A stretch of DNA of 64,000 nucleotides from Cellulomonas alba (lineage in GTDB: Bacteria > Actinomycetota > Actinomycetes > Actinomycetales > Cellulomonadaceae), in NCBI RefSeq assembly GCF_030362835.1, contig NZ_JAUCGQ010000001.1:434001-498000 (forward strand), written 5' to 3'. Shown here in pieces: positions 23,727 through 32,580 of the stretch (its first letter is position 1; the number at the start of each line of letters is the position of its first letter). The notes below the pieces were generated by a model. It ran no database searches. It saw only the letters and a list, made by a program, of their open reading frames with translations, and was not told where the DNA came from. A program made the translations under genes and the position numbers.

Positions 23727-24491
23727 CTAGGGCCCCCAGCCCTCGCTCGGTGCCCCCGCGACCGCGATCTCGTGCCGCTTGTCGCTGAACAGCCGCACGA
23801 TGCTCACCGACGCCGGCGCGACCCGCAGCTGGCTCCACGACGACGGCTGCGCGCCCATCGCCACCCCGAGCGCCGCGCGGATCGCGACCGCGTGGCTGAC
23901 CACGACGACCGTGCGCCCGCCGCCGCCGGCGAGCAGCTCGTCGAACCCGCGCCGCAGCCGCACGCCGACGTCGGCGATCGACTCGCCGCCCGGCGGCCGC
24001 ACGTCGGCCTTGGTGTGCCACGGCGCGAGCTGCCCCGGCCACCGCGCCTCGATCTCCTCGGCCGTCAGGCCCTGCCACTCGCCGAAGTCCGCCTCCTGGA
24101 ACGTGGCGTCCACGCGCACGCCGAGACCGAGCCGATCGGCGATGATCCCCGCGGTCTCCTGCGTCCGCACCATCGGCGACGCGACCACCTCGCTCGGGAA
24201 CTCGATGTCGCCCCACAGGTCACGACCGACCCGTTCGACGAGCGCCGCGGCGGCCCGAGCCTGCCGCCGGCCGACCTCGTCGAGCGACGGTCCCGGCTCG
24301 CCGGAGCCGGAGTACCCGCGCGCGACGGTCATGCTCGTCTGGCCGTGCCGGACGAGCACGACCGTCACTGGCAGGTCCTCGTCGAACCGCACGCCCGCGC
24401 CCGACGGGCGGGGCGCTCGACCCGTCCCGGGCTCCGGCAGTGCCGCGCCGGCGGGACCGACCGCGCCCGAGACGTCCTCCTGCTCGCTCAC
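23727..24491 (-). CDS. Histidine phosphatase family protein (acid phosphatase / phosphoglycerate mutase-like)
   Basis: 254 residues from a GTG (VSEQEDVSGAV). The catalytic RHG motif (VVLVRHGQTSMTVARGYSG) and the second His region (VVVVSHAVAIRAALGVA) are intact, with EWQGLTAEEIEARWP between. The first 60 residues are disordered Ala/Pro/Gly. In M. tuberculosis and many relatives, the gene in this position encodes an RNase HI domain fused to this phosphatase domain; here no RNase H domain remains. It lies downstream of the zinc-ribbon gene in the same direction. The likely substrate is a phosphorylated metabolite, not determined. Confidence 0.88.
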   Translation of the reverse strand: MSEQEDVSGAVGPAGAALPEPGTGRAPRPSGAGVRFDEDLPVTVVLVRHGQTSMTVARGYSGSGEPGPSLDEVGRRQARAAAALVERVGRDLWGDIEFPSEVVASPMVRTQETAGIIADRLGLGVRVDATFQEADFGEWQGLTAEEIEARWPGQLAPWHTKADVRPPGGESIADVGVRLRRGFDELLAGGGGRTVVVVSHAVAIRAALGVAMGAQPSSWSQLRVAPASVSIVRLFSDKRHEIAVAGAPSEGWGP

Positions 24492-24575
24492 CCCGGCAGT
24501 CTCGCGACCGGGCCGGCCGGGCGCCACCGGGGAGCGACGCCGACGGTCGGCGCCCACCTCTCCCGCCAGGGTCCG

Positions 24576-25316
24576 TCAGGCCTCGTCGGCTCCGCGGACG
24601 AGGATCCGGCCGCACTCCTCGCAGCGCACGACCTGGTCGGCGGACGCCGCGCGGATCGTGTCGAGGTCGAGCGGGTTGAGCTCGAGCCGGCAGCCTTCGC
24701 AGCGGTTGCCGCGCAGGCGTGCCGCGCCCTGGCCGCCGAGCTGACCGCGCAGGCGCTCGTAGAGGGCGACCAGTCCCGCGTCGAGCCCGTCGACCGCTTT
24801 GGCGCGCTGCGCGCGCACCTGCTCGGCCTCCGCGTCGATCGTCGCGACCGCGGTGTCGCGCTCCCCCTCGACCACGGTGCGCTGCCCGACGAGCTGCTCG
24901 TGCGCCGAGCTGACGTCGGCGAGCGCCTTCTCATGCGCCTCGAGCCGCTCCATCACCTCGAGCTCGACCTCCTCGAGGTCGCCCTGGCGGCGCGCGAGCG
25001 ACTCGAGCTCGCTCGTCAGCGCCTGCAGGTCCTTCGCCGTGCCCTGGCCGGAGTCGATGCGGGCCTGGTCGCGCGCGGCGCGCGACCGCACCTGCTCGAC
25101 GTCGGCCTCGGCCTTCGCGACCTCGCGGCGCAGGTCCTCGACGGCGGTTCGCGACGTGACGAGCGCGGTGTGCAGGTCGCCGACCTGGCCCTCGAGCTCC
25201 GCGATGCGCGCCAGCTCCGGCAGCGTGCGGCGCTTGTGGGCGAGCTGGTCGAGCCGGGTGTCGAGCTCCTGCACGTCGAGCAGGCGGCGCTGGTCGGCAG
25301 CGGGGGCAGTGGCCAC
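24576..25316 (-). CDS. Coiled-coil protein with C-terminal C4 zinc ribbon
   Basis: 246 residues from a GTG with GGAAGGA 6-7 nt upstream. Residues 1-190 form a long coiled coil (LDVQELDTRLDQLAHKRRTL and ELESLARRQGDLEEVELEVM). The end has a zinc ribbon with CEGC and, 24 residues on, CEEC. This is a conserved actinobacterial family lying between Nif3 and the phosphatase; its role is unknown, although nucleic-acid interaction is often proposed. Nif3, this gene and the phosphatase are read together leftward. Confidence 0.92.
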   Translation of the reverse strand: MATAPAADQRRLLDVQELDTRLDQLAHKRRTLPELARIAELEGQVGDLHTALVTSRTAVEDLRREVAKAEADVEQVRSRAARDQARIDSGQGTAKDLQALTSELESLARRQGDLEEVELEVMERLEAHEKALADVSSAHEQLVGQRTVVEGERDTAVATIDAEAEQVRAQRAKAVDGLDAGLVALYERLRGQLGGQGAARLRGNRCEGCRLELNPLDLDTIRAASADQVVRCEECGRILVRGADEA

Positions 25317-25359
25317 GAGGGTCCTTCCGGGTGGGACGAGCGGGTGCCGAGGTCCGGCG

Positions 25360-26526
25360 TCAGGCCTGCGGGGACGGGACGTGCCCGGTCCACGGATCGG
25401 TACGCCGGGTGCTCACGCGGGTCTCCACCGTAAGGCCTGCGGCGGCGGCGTCGGCCTCGAGCGTCCGCGCCGCGCGAGCGAGCCACGGCCACTCGGACGC
25501 GAAGTGCGCGGTGTCGACGAGGTACGGCCGTCCGCCGGCCTCGTGCGCCGCGCGCTCGCGCTGCTCCAAGGCAGGGTGATGGCGGAGGTCCGAGGTCACG
25601 TAGGCGTCGACCGCGGCCGCGCGGACCGCGTCGAACAATGAGTCCCCGCTGCCGCCGACCACGGCCACGCGCGTGACGAGGCCCCCGGGGTCGCCCGCGT
25701 ACCGGATGCCCTGCGGCGTCGCCGGCAGCGCCTCGGCCACCCGCCGCGCGAACGCGGTGAGCGGCTCGGGCTCCGCGAGCCGACCGACCCGTCCGGTCCC
25801 GGTCGCGCCGGGCCAGGACGCGAGCTCCAGCACGTCGAACGACGGCTCCTCGTACGGGTGCGCCGCGCGCATCGCGGCGACCACCGCACCCCGCAGCCGG
25901 CGCGGTGCCACCATCTCGACGCGCGCCTCGTCGAGCCGCTCCGTCTGGCCGACGCTGCCGATCGCGGGCCGAGCGCCCGGGCCGGGCGTGAACGTCCCCT
26001 CACCCGTCGTCACCCACGCGCAGCGCGTGTACGCGCCGATCGCCCCAGCACCGGCCGCAGCCAGCGCGTCGACGAGCACCTCGGACGCGTCCACCGGGAC
26101 GAACACCACGTGCTTGTCGAGCGGCTCCGCCGGGACCGGGACGAGCGGCTCGGTGTCCACCAGCCCGAGCACGTCAGCGAGTGCGTCGGCCACCCCGCCG
26201 GTTGCCGCGTCTGCGTTCGTGTGCGCCGCGTAGAGACCGACCCCGCCGCGGACCAGCCGGTGCAGCAGAGCGCCCTTGAACGTCGTCGCCGCCATCGAGT
26301 GCACCGGACGCAGCAGCAGCGGGTGGTGCGTGACGACGAGGTCGGCGCCCCACTCGAGCGCCTCGTCGGCAACCTCGGCCACGGGGTCGACGGCGAACAG
26401 CACGCGCCGCACGGCGTCGGCGGGTTCGCCGACGACCAGACCGACCGCGTCCCACTGCTCGGCGGTCGCCGGCGGGTACCGCCGCTCGAGCCATCCCACG
26501 ACGTCGGCCAGCCGCGCTCCACTCAC
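25360..26526 (-). CDS. Nif3-like dinuclear metal-centre protein
   Basis: 388 residues from a GTG. Metal-binding segments are LVVTHHPLLLRPVH near residue 65, YAAHTNADAA near 100 and the C-terminal LVDTAHFASEWPW; together they give the His/Asp/Glu dinuclear site of the family. The central insert (KHVVFVPVDASEVLVDALAA to HPYEEPSFDVLELA) is the PII-like domain found in longer members. The biochemical role of the family is not settled (GTP cyclohydrolase and other activities have been suggested). A TAGGTT -10 sits 6 nt before the start (26538-26533). Confidence 0.92.
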   Translation of the reverse strand: MSGARLADVVGWLERRYPPATAEQWDAVGLVVGEPADAVRRVLFAVDPVAEVADEALEWGADLVVTHHPLLLRPVHSMAATTFKGALLHRLVRGGVGLYAAHTNADAATGGVADALADVLGLVDTEPLVPVPAEPLDKHVVFVPVDASEVLVDALAAAGAGAIGAYTRCAWVTTGEGTFTPGPGARPAIGSVGQTERLDEARVEMVAPRRLRGAVVAAMRAAHPYEEPSFDVLELASWPGATGTGRVGRLAEPEPLTAFARRVAEALPATPQGIRYAGDPGGLVTRVAVVGGSGDSLFDAVRAAAVDAYVTSDLRHHPALEQRERAAHEAGGRPYLVDTAHFASEWPWLARAARTLEADAAAAGLTVETRVSTRRTDPWTGHVPSPQA

Positions 26527-26695
26527 GCCGCGAACCTACCGGCAGCGCGCGGGCCCTGTGCCGGATCCCGCCGCCGGTGACGAACGCACACTCGGCGCCA
26601 GGCGCGCTCCTCGAGGCGCGCGGCTCGGCGGAATGGGCCGGTTCCGCGCGTCCCGGCCGCGTGCCGGCGTCACGTGCCGGCGCACGGCGCCCGCG

Positions 26696-27514
26696 TCAGG
26701 CGTCCGCGACCTCCACCGCGTCGCCGACGGCGACCCGCCCGGTCGTCACCGGCACCATGCGCACGCCGAACCAGGTCTTGCCGTCCCACCGCCGGTGCCG
26801 CGCGAGCGTCCGGATCGGCTCCTTGCCGGTGCGGAGCGTCTCGAGGTCGATGGTCGTCATCACGCACCGGTCGCACTGCTCGGCGAACCGCAGCTCGACG
26901 TCGCCGACGCGCATCGAGCGCCAGGCGTCCTCGGCGAACGGCTCGTCCGCCCCGTCGACGACGAGGTTCGGCCGGAACCGCTCCATCGGCAGCGTGGCGT
27001 GCTCGGGATGGGCCTCGCGGATCCAGGCGTTCAGGCGCTCCATCGACGCGGTCGTCGTGACGAGCAGCGGGCCGTCGTCGGCGAAGCTGAGCGTGTCGCC
27101 GGGACGGCCACCGTGCTCGGGGGCGACGGACCGCCGCGTCGGGTCGTCCAGCCAGACGAGCCGCGCCGGCCGGTCCAGCGCCCGCGTGAGCCAGGCGTCC
27201 GCAGCCTCACCCGCGGGAGTCGCGGTGCCGACCCGCGACAGGCCGACCTCGATGCGCTCGACGTCCGTGCCCGGGGCCTCGACGTGCAGGTCGGGCAGCC
27301 CGGCGGCGCTCAGCCGCAGCCCGGCGGCGCCGTCGGCCACGGCGCGGACGCCGAGCATGGGCGGGTGCTTGCGCGCCGTGAGGTTCGACCCGTCGTGCTC
27401 GATCACCATCCAGCGCCGGTCGCCGCGCAGGCCCTGCCGCTCGACGTCGGCGGCGCCGACGTCCATGCCGCGGAGCGACTTCACGGGGTACACGTGGAGC
27501 GAGGCGATGCGCAC
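26696..27514 (-). CDS. MOSC-domain protein (YcbX/MARC-like)
   Basis: 272 residues from a GTG. The N-terminal beta-barrel opening LHVYPVKSLRGMDV and GLRGDRRWMVIEHDG, then ERFRPNLVVDG and the closing CDRCVMTTIDLETL with RTGKEPIRTLARHRR, match the MOSC_N plus MOSC arrangement that binds molybdenum cofactor in YcbX/mARC enzymes. The Cys in FAEQCDRC is the usual cofactor-ligand candidate. Such proteins reduce N-hydroxylated compounds; the redox partner is not in the window. A TAACCT -10 lies 6 nt upstream (27526-27521). Confidence 0.88.
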   Translation of the reverse strand: MRIASLHVYPVKSLRGMDVGAADVERQGLRGDRRWMVIEHDGSNLTARKHPPMLGVRAVADGAAGLRLSAAGLPDLHVEAPGTDVERIEVGLSRVGTATPAGEAADAWLTRALDRPARLVWLDDPTRRSVAPEHGGRPGDTLSFADDGPLLVTTTASMERLNAWIREAHPEHATLPMERFRPNLVVDGADEPFAEDAWRSMRVGDVELRFAEQCDRCVMTTIDLETLRTGKEPIRTLARHRRWDGKTWFGVRMVPVTTGRVAVGDAVEVADA

Positions 27515-27568
27515 CGGGAGAGGTTAGCCGCGCGGGCACCGTGCGCGACCGCGCCGACGCGCACGGTG

Positions 27569-27642
27569 TGGGCCCGGCCGGTTTCGAACCGGCGACCTCC
27601 GCGGTGTAAGCGCGGCGCTCTGACCAGCTGAGCTACAGGCCC
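27569..27642 (-). tRNA. tRNA-Val (anticodon UAC)
   Basis: A full cloverleaf folds on the minus strand: acceptor GGGCCTG/CGGGCCC, D arm GCTC/GAGC, anticodon stem CCGCG/CGCGG with loop CTTACAC, T arm GCCGG/CCGGC with TTCGAAA. The discriminator is A, and CCA is not encoded. Confidence 0.95.
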
Positions 27643-27756
27643 CTCGTCGCGGAGGCGTGCGGCCCCGCGAACGGCGGCTCAGCCTACCGGCCCGTCGGCC
27701 GTCGGAACGGCCCACGCGGGTGCCCGGGACGGGCCGCGAGCCCACCGGCGCGGCCG

Positions 27757-28212
27757 CTACAACGCGGCGAGCGCCTCGCGGTACGCGGCGATCGGCCGCG
27801 CCTGCCCCGCCTCGTTCACGACGGCCCACCGCACGACGCCGTCGGCGTCGATCAGGAATGACCCGCGGTTCGCGCGGCCCCGGACCGCGTCGAACACGCC
27901 GTAGGCCTGCGCCGCGGCACCGTGCGGCCAGAAGTCCGAGAGCAGGTCGAACTGGTAGCCCTCTGCCTCGGCCCACGCACGCAGGGAGAACATCGGGTCG
28001 CACGAGACGACGAGCAGGCGGACGCCCGCCGTGTCGAACGCCGCAAGGTTGTCCCGCAGCTCGCACAGCTCGCCCGTGCACGTGCCCGAGAACGCGAACG
28101 GCACGAACACCACGCACACGGGGGCGCCGCGCAGCGCGGAGAGCGCCACGGGTGTGCCGTGCGTGTCGGGGAGCGTGAAGTCGGGGGCGACGTCGCCCGC
28201 GACGGGGCTCAC
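27757..28212 (-). CDS. ahpE: AhpE-like peroxiredoxin
   Basis: 151 residues. Reduces hydroperoxides through a peroxidatic cysteine, Cys45 in FAFSGTCTGELCELRDN. The segment FDLLSDFWPHGAAAQAYGVF and RANRGSFLIDADGVVRW are diagnostic of the AhpE branch characterised in M. tuberculosis. A second cysteine lies only five residues away (Cys50), plus Cys33, so an intramolecular disulfide is possible. The GTG start overlaps the stop of the DUF3052 gene (GTGA), giving a two-gene operon. Confidence 0.93.
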   Translation of the reverse strand: MSPVAGDVAPDFTLPDTHGTPVALSALRGAPVCVVFVPFAFSGTCTGELCELRDNLAAFDTAGVRLLVVSCDPMFSLRAWAEAEGYQFDLLSDFWPHGAAAQAYGVFDAVRGRANRGSFLIDADGVVRWAVVNEAGQARPIAAYREALAAL

Positions 28213-28628
28213 TTGCCGCGTCCGCGCGTCCCGAGCCGCGTCGCGGACCAGTCCGGCGCGATCGACATCGTGCTCATCGCGTGCAGGCCCGAGGTCGTCG
28301 CGGCCTCCTCGATGTCGCTGTGCGACACGTGGCCCGGCCGGCCGGCCTTCGGAGTGAGCACCCAGATCGGGCCGCTGTCGTCCAGCACCGTCATCGCGTC
28401 GACGAGCGCGTCGGTCAGGTCGCCGTCGTCCTCGCGGAACCAGATGATGGCGCCGTCCGTCACGTCGTCGTAGTCCTCGTCGACCAGGTCGTTGCCGGTG
28501 ACGGCCTCGAGCCCGGTACGGAGCTCCTCGTCCACGTCGTCGTCGTAGCCGAGCTCCTGGACCACCTGCCCTGCGGTGAAACCCAGACGCGCGGCCGCCT
28601 GCGCGGCGTCGTCCGTGGTGGATGACAC
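28209..28628 (-). CDS. DUF3052 protein
   Basis: 139 residues from a GTG. The family pattern is clear: ARLGFTAGQVVQELGYDDDV, then DGAIIWFREDDGDLTDALVD, DSGPIWVLTPKAGRPGHV and SHSDIEEAATTSGL. It is acidic and soluble. DUF3052 proteins of Actinobacteria sit next to ahpE and divergent from aceE, as here; their role is unknown. The 289-bp gap to aceE holds both promoters; no riboswitch or clear operator was seen there. Confidence 0.92.
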   Translation of the reverse strand: MSSTTDDAAQAAARLGFTAGQVVQELGYDDDVDEELRTGLEAVTGNDLVDEDYDDVTDGAIIWFREDDGDLTDALVDAMTVLDDSGPIWVLTPKAGRPGHVSHSDIEEAATTSGLHAMSTMSIAPDWSATRLGTRGRGK

Positions 28629-28917
28629 GTCCCGACCGATCCTCTCGTCGTGCTCTCGCCCACGTCCGGGCGCCTGCCGATGCGGCACACGGTAGCCCAC
28701 CGCATGCGCCTCGGCCCTGGCAAGAGCGCTGCACGGTGCAACGGACGTCACAGGAACCAGGCGGCCGCTTCGTGTGACTTTCGGGGCCGGTCGGACCGAG
28801 AATGGGGCGTTACCCGCCACCCGCCGGAGCGCAGACGCACGCGCCGCGCAGGGAGCGGCCGAGAAGCGCAACGACGCCTCACCGGCATCCGCGCGCGGAC
28901 GAGAGCAAGGAGCACTG

Positions 28918-31665
28918 GTGGCTTCGATCGACGAGACGGGACCGCTCATCGGCGGCCTGCTCAGCCAGGTACCCGACATCGACCCGAACGAGACCGGCGA
29001 GTGGCTCGAGTCGCTCGACGGGCTCATCGACGACAAGGGCGGCCCCCGCGCGCGGTACGTGCTGCTGAGCCTGCTGCGCCACGCGCGCCAGCGGAACGTC
29101 GCGATCCCGGTGTCGATGAACACGCCGTACGTCAACACCATCGCGGTGCACGACGAGCCGTACTTCCCCGGCGACGAGAACATCGAGCGCCGTTACCGCT
29201 CGTGGAACCGCTGGAACGCGGCCGTCATGGTGACGCGCGCGCAGCGGCCCGGCATCGGCGTCGGCGGCCACATCTCCTCGTACGCGTCGGTCGCGACGCT
29301 GTACGAGGTCGGCCTCAACCACTTCTTCCGCGGCAAGGACCACGCGGGCGGCGGCGACCAGGTCTACTTCCAGGGCCACGCCTCCCCCGGCGTCTACGCC
29401 CGCGCGTACCTCGAGGGCCGGCTGAGCGAGCACCAGCTCGACGGGTTCCGCCAGGAGCTGTCGCACCCGGGCGGCGGCCTGCCGTCGTACCCGCACCCGC
29501 GTCTCGCGCCCAGCCTGTGGGAGTTCCCGACCGTCTCGATGGGCCTCGGCCCGTCCGGCGCGATCTACCAGGCGTGGACGAACAAGTACCTGCACAACCG
29601 CGGCATCAAGGACACGAGCCAGCAGGACGTCTGGGCGTTCCTCGGCGACGGCGAGATGGACGAGCCCGAGAGCCGCGGCCTGATCCACCTCGCGGCGCAG
29701 CAGAACCTCGACAACCTGACGTTCGTCGTCAACTGCAACCTGCAGCGCCTCGACGGCCCGGTCCGCGGCAACGGCAAGATCATCCAGGAGCTCGAGGCCG
29801 AGTTCCGAGGCGCCGGCTGGAACGTCATCAAGGTGATCTGGGGCCGCGAGTGGGACGTCCTGCTCAACGCCGACAAGGACCGGGCGCTCGTCAACCTGAT
29901 GAACGTCACGCCGGACGGCGACTACCAGACGTACCGGGCCGAGGACGGCGCGTTCATCCGCGAGCACTTCTTCGGGCGCGACCCGCGCACGAAGGCGCTC
30001 GTCGAGAACATGACGGACGACGAGATCTGGGCGCTCAAGCGCGGCGGCCACGACTACCGGAAGATCTACGCGGCCTACAAGTCGGCCCGCGAGCACACCG
30101 GCCAGCCGACGGTCATCCTCGCGCACACGATCAAGGGCTACGGCCTGGGCTCGGGCTTCGCCGGGCGCAACGCGACGCACCAGATGAAGAAGCTCAAGGG
30201 CGACGACCTCAAGATCCTGCGCGACACGCTGAAGATCCCCTTCACGGACGCGCAGCTCGAGGAGAACCCGTACCTGCCGCCGTACTACCACCCCGGCATG
30301 GACGACGAGGCGATCCAGTACATGCTCGAGCGCCGCCGCCAGCTCGGCGGGTTCGTGCCCGAGCGCCGGTCGACGTACAAGCCGCTGACGCTCCCGGAGC
30401 CGAAGGCGTACGAGGGCCTGGCGAAGGGTTCCGGCCACCAGGAGGTCGCCTCGACCATGGCGCTCGTGCGCCTGTTCAAGGACCTGCTGAAGGACAAGGA
30501 GATCGGACACCGACTGGTGCCGATCATCCCGGACGAGGCCCGCACGTTCGGCCTGGACTCGATCTTCCCGAGCGCCAAGATCTTCAACACGGTCGGCCAG
30601 CACTACCTCGCCGTGGACCGGAACCTCATGCTCTCCTACAAGGAGTCGGAGTCCGGCCAGATCATGCACACCGGGATCAACGAGGCCGGCTCGGCCTCGG
30701 CGTTCCAGGCGGTCGGCACGTCGTACGCGACGCACGGCGAGCCGCTGATCCCGTTCTACTTCTACTACTCGATGTTCGGGTTCCAGCGGACGGGCGACCA
30801 GTTCTGGGCGGCCGGCGACCAGATGGCCCGTGGCTTCCTGATCGGCGCCACGGCTGGTCGGACGACGCTGACCGGCGAGGGCCTGCAGCACGCCGACGGC
30901 CACTCGCCGCTCATCGCGGGCGCGATGCCGCACGTCGTGCACTACGACGCGGCATACGGCTACGAGCTGCGCCACATCGTGCGCGACGGCATCGAGCGCA
31001 TGTACGGCCAGGACAACGGCGGCCGCGACCGCGACGTCGTCTACTACCTCACCGTCTACAACGAGCCGATGGTCCAGCCGGCCGAGCCCGAGGGGGTCGA
31101 CGTCGAGGGCATCCTCAAGGGCATCCACCTCCTCTCGCCGGCCGAGGGCGACGGGCCGCGCGCCCAGATCCTCGCGTCGGGTGTCGGCGTGCCCTGGGCG
31201 CTCGAGGCGCAGAAGCTGCTCGCCGAGGACTGGGGCGTCCGCGCCGCGGTGTGGTCGGTGACGAGCTGGTCGGAGCTGCGGCGCGACGGCCTCGCCGCGG
31301 ACGAGCGCAACTACCTGCACCCGGGCGAGGAGCGTCGCGAGGCGTACCTGACGACCAAGCTCGCGGGTGCCGAGGGGCCGTTCGTCGCGACGAGCGACTA
31401 CGACCACCTGGTGCAGGACCAGATCCGGGCCTGGGTGCCCGGACGGTACGCGACGCTCGGCGCCGACGGGTTCGGCTTCTCCGACACCCGTGCGGCCGCA
31501 CGTCGCCACTTCAAGATCGACGGCCCGTCCGTCGTGGTGCGCGTGCTCTCGGAGCTCGCACGCGACGGTGCCGTGGCCGCCGAGGCGCCGGCGCAGGCGA
31601 TCGAGCGGTACCGCCTGCACGACGTGACGGCGGGCACCTCCGGCAACGCGGGCGGCGAGTCCTGA
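28918..31665 (+). CDS. aceE: Pyruvate dehydrogenase E1 component, homodimeric type
   Basis: 915 residues. Decarboxylates pyruvate with thiamine diphosphate and passes the acetyl group to the lipoyl E2. The cofactor motif [14 protein letters not shown] begins near residue 242 and closes with [36 protein letters not shown] and [20 protein letters not shown] are further signature blocks. The GTG start has AAGGAG 5 nt upstream. No E2 or E3 gene is adjacent, the usual actinobacterial situation. It is followed by a strong terminator, so it is a single-gene unit. Confidence 0.97.
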   Translation: MASIDETGPLIGGLLSQVPDIDPNETGEWLESLDGLIDDKGGPRARYVLLSLLRHARQRNVAIPVSMNTPYVNTIAVHDEPYFPGDENIERRYRSWNRWNAAVMVTRAQRPGIGVGGHISSYASVATLYEVGLNHFFRGKDHAGGGDQVYFQGHASPGVYARAYLEGRLSEHQLDGFRQELSHPGGGLPSYPHPRLAPSLWEFPTVSMGLGPSGAIYQAWTNKYLHNRGIKDTSQQDVWAFLGDGEMDEPESRGLIHLAAQQNLDNLTFVVNCNLQRLDGPVRGNGKIIQELEAEFRGAGWNVIKVIWGREWDVLLNADKDRALVNLMNVTPDGDYQTYRAEDGAFIREHFFGRDPRTKALVENMTDDEIWALKRGGHDYRKIYAAYKSAREHTGQPTVILAHTIKGYGLGSGFAGRNATHQMKKLKGDDLKILRDTLKIPFTDAQLEENPYLPPYYHPGMDDEAIQYMLERRRQLGGFVPERRSTYKPLTLPEPKAYEGLAKGSGHQEVASTMALVRLFKDLLKDKEIGHRLVPIIPDEARTFGLDSIFPSAKIFNTVGQHYLAVDRNLMLSYKESESGQIMHTGINEAGSASAFQAVGTSYATHGEPLIPFYFYYSMFGFQRTGDQFWAAGDQMARGFLIGATAGRTTLTGEGLQHADGHSPLIAGAMPHVVHYDAAYGYELRHIVRDGIERMYGQDNGGRDRDVVYYLTVYNEPMVQPAEPEGVDVEGILKGIHLLSPAEGDGPRAQILASGVGVPWALEAQKLLAEDWGVRAAVWSVTSWSELRRDGLAADERNYLHPGEERREAYLTTKLAGAEGPFVATSDYDHLVQDQIRAWVPGRYATLGADGFGFSDTRAAARRHFKIDGPSVVVRVLSELARDGAVAAEAPAQAIERYRLHDVTAGTSGNAGGES

Positions 31666-31682
31666 CGGGCCGCACGGCCTGG

Positions 31683-31734
31683 ACGACGAGGGCCGGGTCC
31701 TGCGGAGGCGTCCGCGGGGCCCGGCCCTCGTCGT
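31683..31734 (+). terminator. Strong hairpin terminator after aceE
   Basis: ACGACGAGGGCCGGG at 31683-31697 pairs perfectly with 31720-31734 (15 bp), with a small inner hairpin in the loop. It lies between the aceE stop and the convergent gene, so it can serve both. Confidence 0.85.
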
Positions 31735-31785
31735 TCGTCCGGGTGTGCGCGTGCCGTCGGTCCGCGCACACCACGCCGGCAGTCG

Positions 31786-32466
31786 TCAGGTGCCGGGGAT
31801 GCGCTGCTCGGCCTGCGCGAGCGCCTGCTGGAGCTCGGTACGCAGACCTGCGACCGCCCCCTGGTCGGGGTAGAGGTCGAGCGAGCCGATGAACTGCTTC
31901 GCGTCGAGCGGCCGACCCGCCTCGATCGCGGCGTGCACCAGCTCGCGGGCGATCGTCGGGTCGTGCTCGCGCGGGTGCCAGTGACCGACGCCGAGCCCGA
32001 GCGCCGCGACCGGGTCGCCCGCCTGCCGCAGCAGCGCGAGCCCCTCCGCCAGCGCGCGGCCCGACGAGTCGCGCTCCGCGGCCGTCGTCAGGCGACGCAG
32101 CGTGCCCTCCCGGTCGTCCCGGACCGAGAGCCGCGCGACCTCGATGAGCGGGTACCAGGCCCGGGGGTTGCCGGCGAGCTCCTCGCCCAGCGACCACACC
32201 GCAAGGTCCGCGGCACGCTCGCGGTCCTCGCCTGGCGCGGTCAGCGGGTCGCCGTCCGGGCCGATCTCGGCGGCGCGCCGACGGACGATCTCGGCCAGCG
32301 CACGGAAGGCCCGCTCGTTGTTCGGGTCGTCGCTCAGCATCGAGCGCAGGGCGTCCTCGTGGAGCGTGTCGCCACGGCGCGCAGCAGTCGTCGGGCGGCG
32401 CGCGCCGACCCGCGATGCGGACGACGGGCGTCGCATGAGCTGACGCAGCCGAGGCAGGAGTGCCAT
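31786..32466 (-). CDS. Helical-repeat hypothetical protein
   Basis: 226 residues from an ATG. A basic head (LLPRLRQLMRRPSSASRVGA) is followed by alpha-helical repeats resembling TPR units: DDPNNERAFRALAEIVRRRA, LGEELAGNPRAWYPLIEVAR and EHDPTIARELVHAAIEAGRP. No signal peptide. A TAGGGT -10 stands 6 nt before the start (32478-32473). It converges on aceE. Function unknown; a scaffolding or regulatory role is conceivable from the repeats alone. Confidence 0.8.
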   Translation of the reverse strand: MALLPRLRQLMRRPSSASRVGARRPTTAARRGDTLHEDALRSMLSDDPNNERAFRALAEIVRRRAAEIGPDGDPLTAPGEDRERAADLAVWSLGEELAGNPRAWYPLIEVARLSVRDDREGTLRRLTTAAERDSSGRALAEGLALLRQAGDPVAALGLGVGHWHPREHDPTIARELVHAAIEAGRPLDAKQFIGSLDLYPDQGAVAGLRTELQQALAQAEQRIPGT

Positions 32467-32542
32467 GTCGTGACCCTAGCCGGAACGGGCCGCGAGCACC
32501 CGGCGTCGCGGTCCGACGACCCGCGGCGGAGCACCGGCCCGT

Positions 32543-32559
32543 TTGTCGACTTCCCACAA
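32543..32559 (+). promoter_or_regulatory. Candidate FasR operator at the fasR promoter
   Basis: TTGT-CGACTTCCC-ACAA. The same TTGT-N9-ACAA layout, with CCC before ACAA, recurs in front of fabD. Here it lies at the -35 region, 9 nt upstream of the TATGCT -10 (32569-32574), a position suited to repression. Confidence 0.5.
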
Positions 32560-32580
32560 CAACGCCCCTATGCTCGGCCC

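Noticed and set aside
28879-31620. Very long reverse open frame opposite aceE
   Set aside because: High GC content leaves few stops on the opposite strand. The composition (Val/Arg/Ala/Asp repeats) is that of a codon shadow, and aceE is certain.
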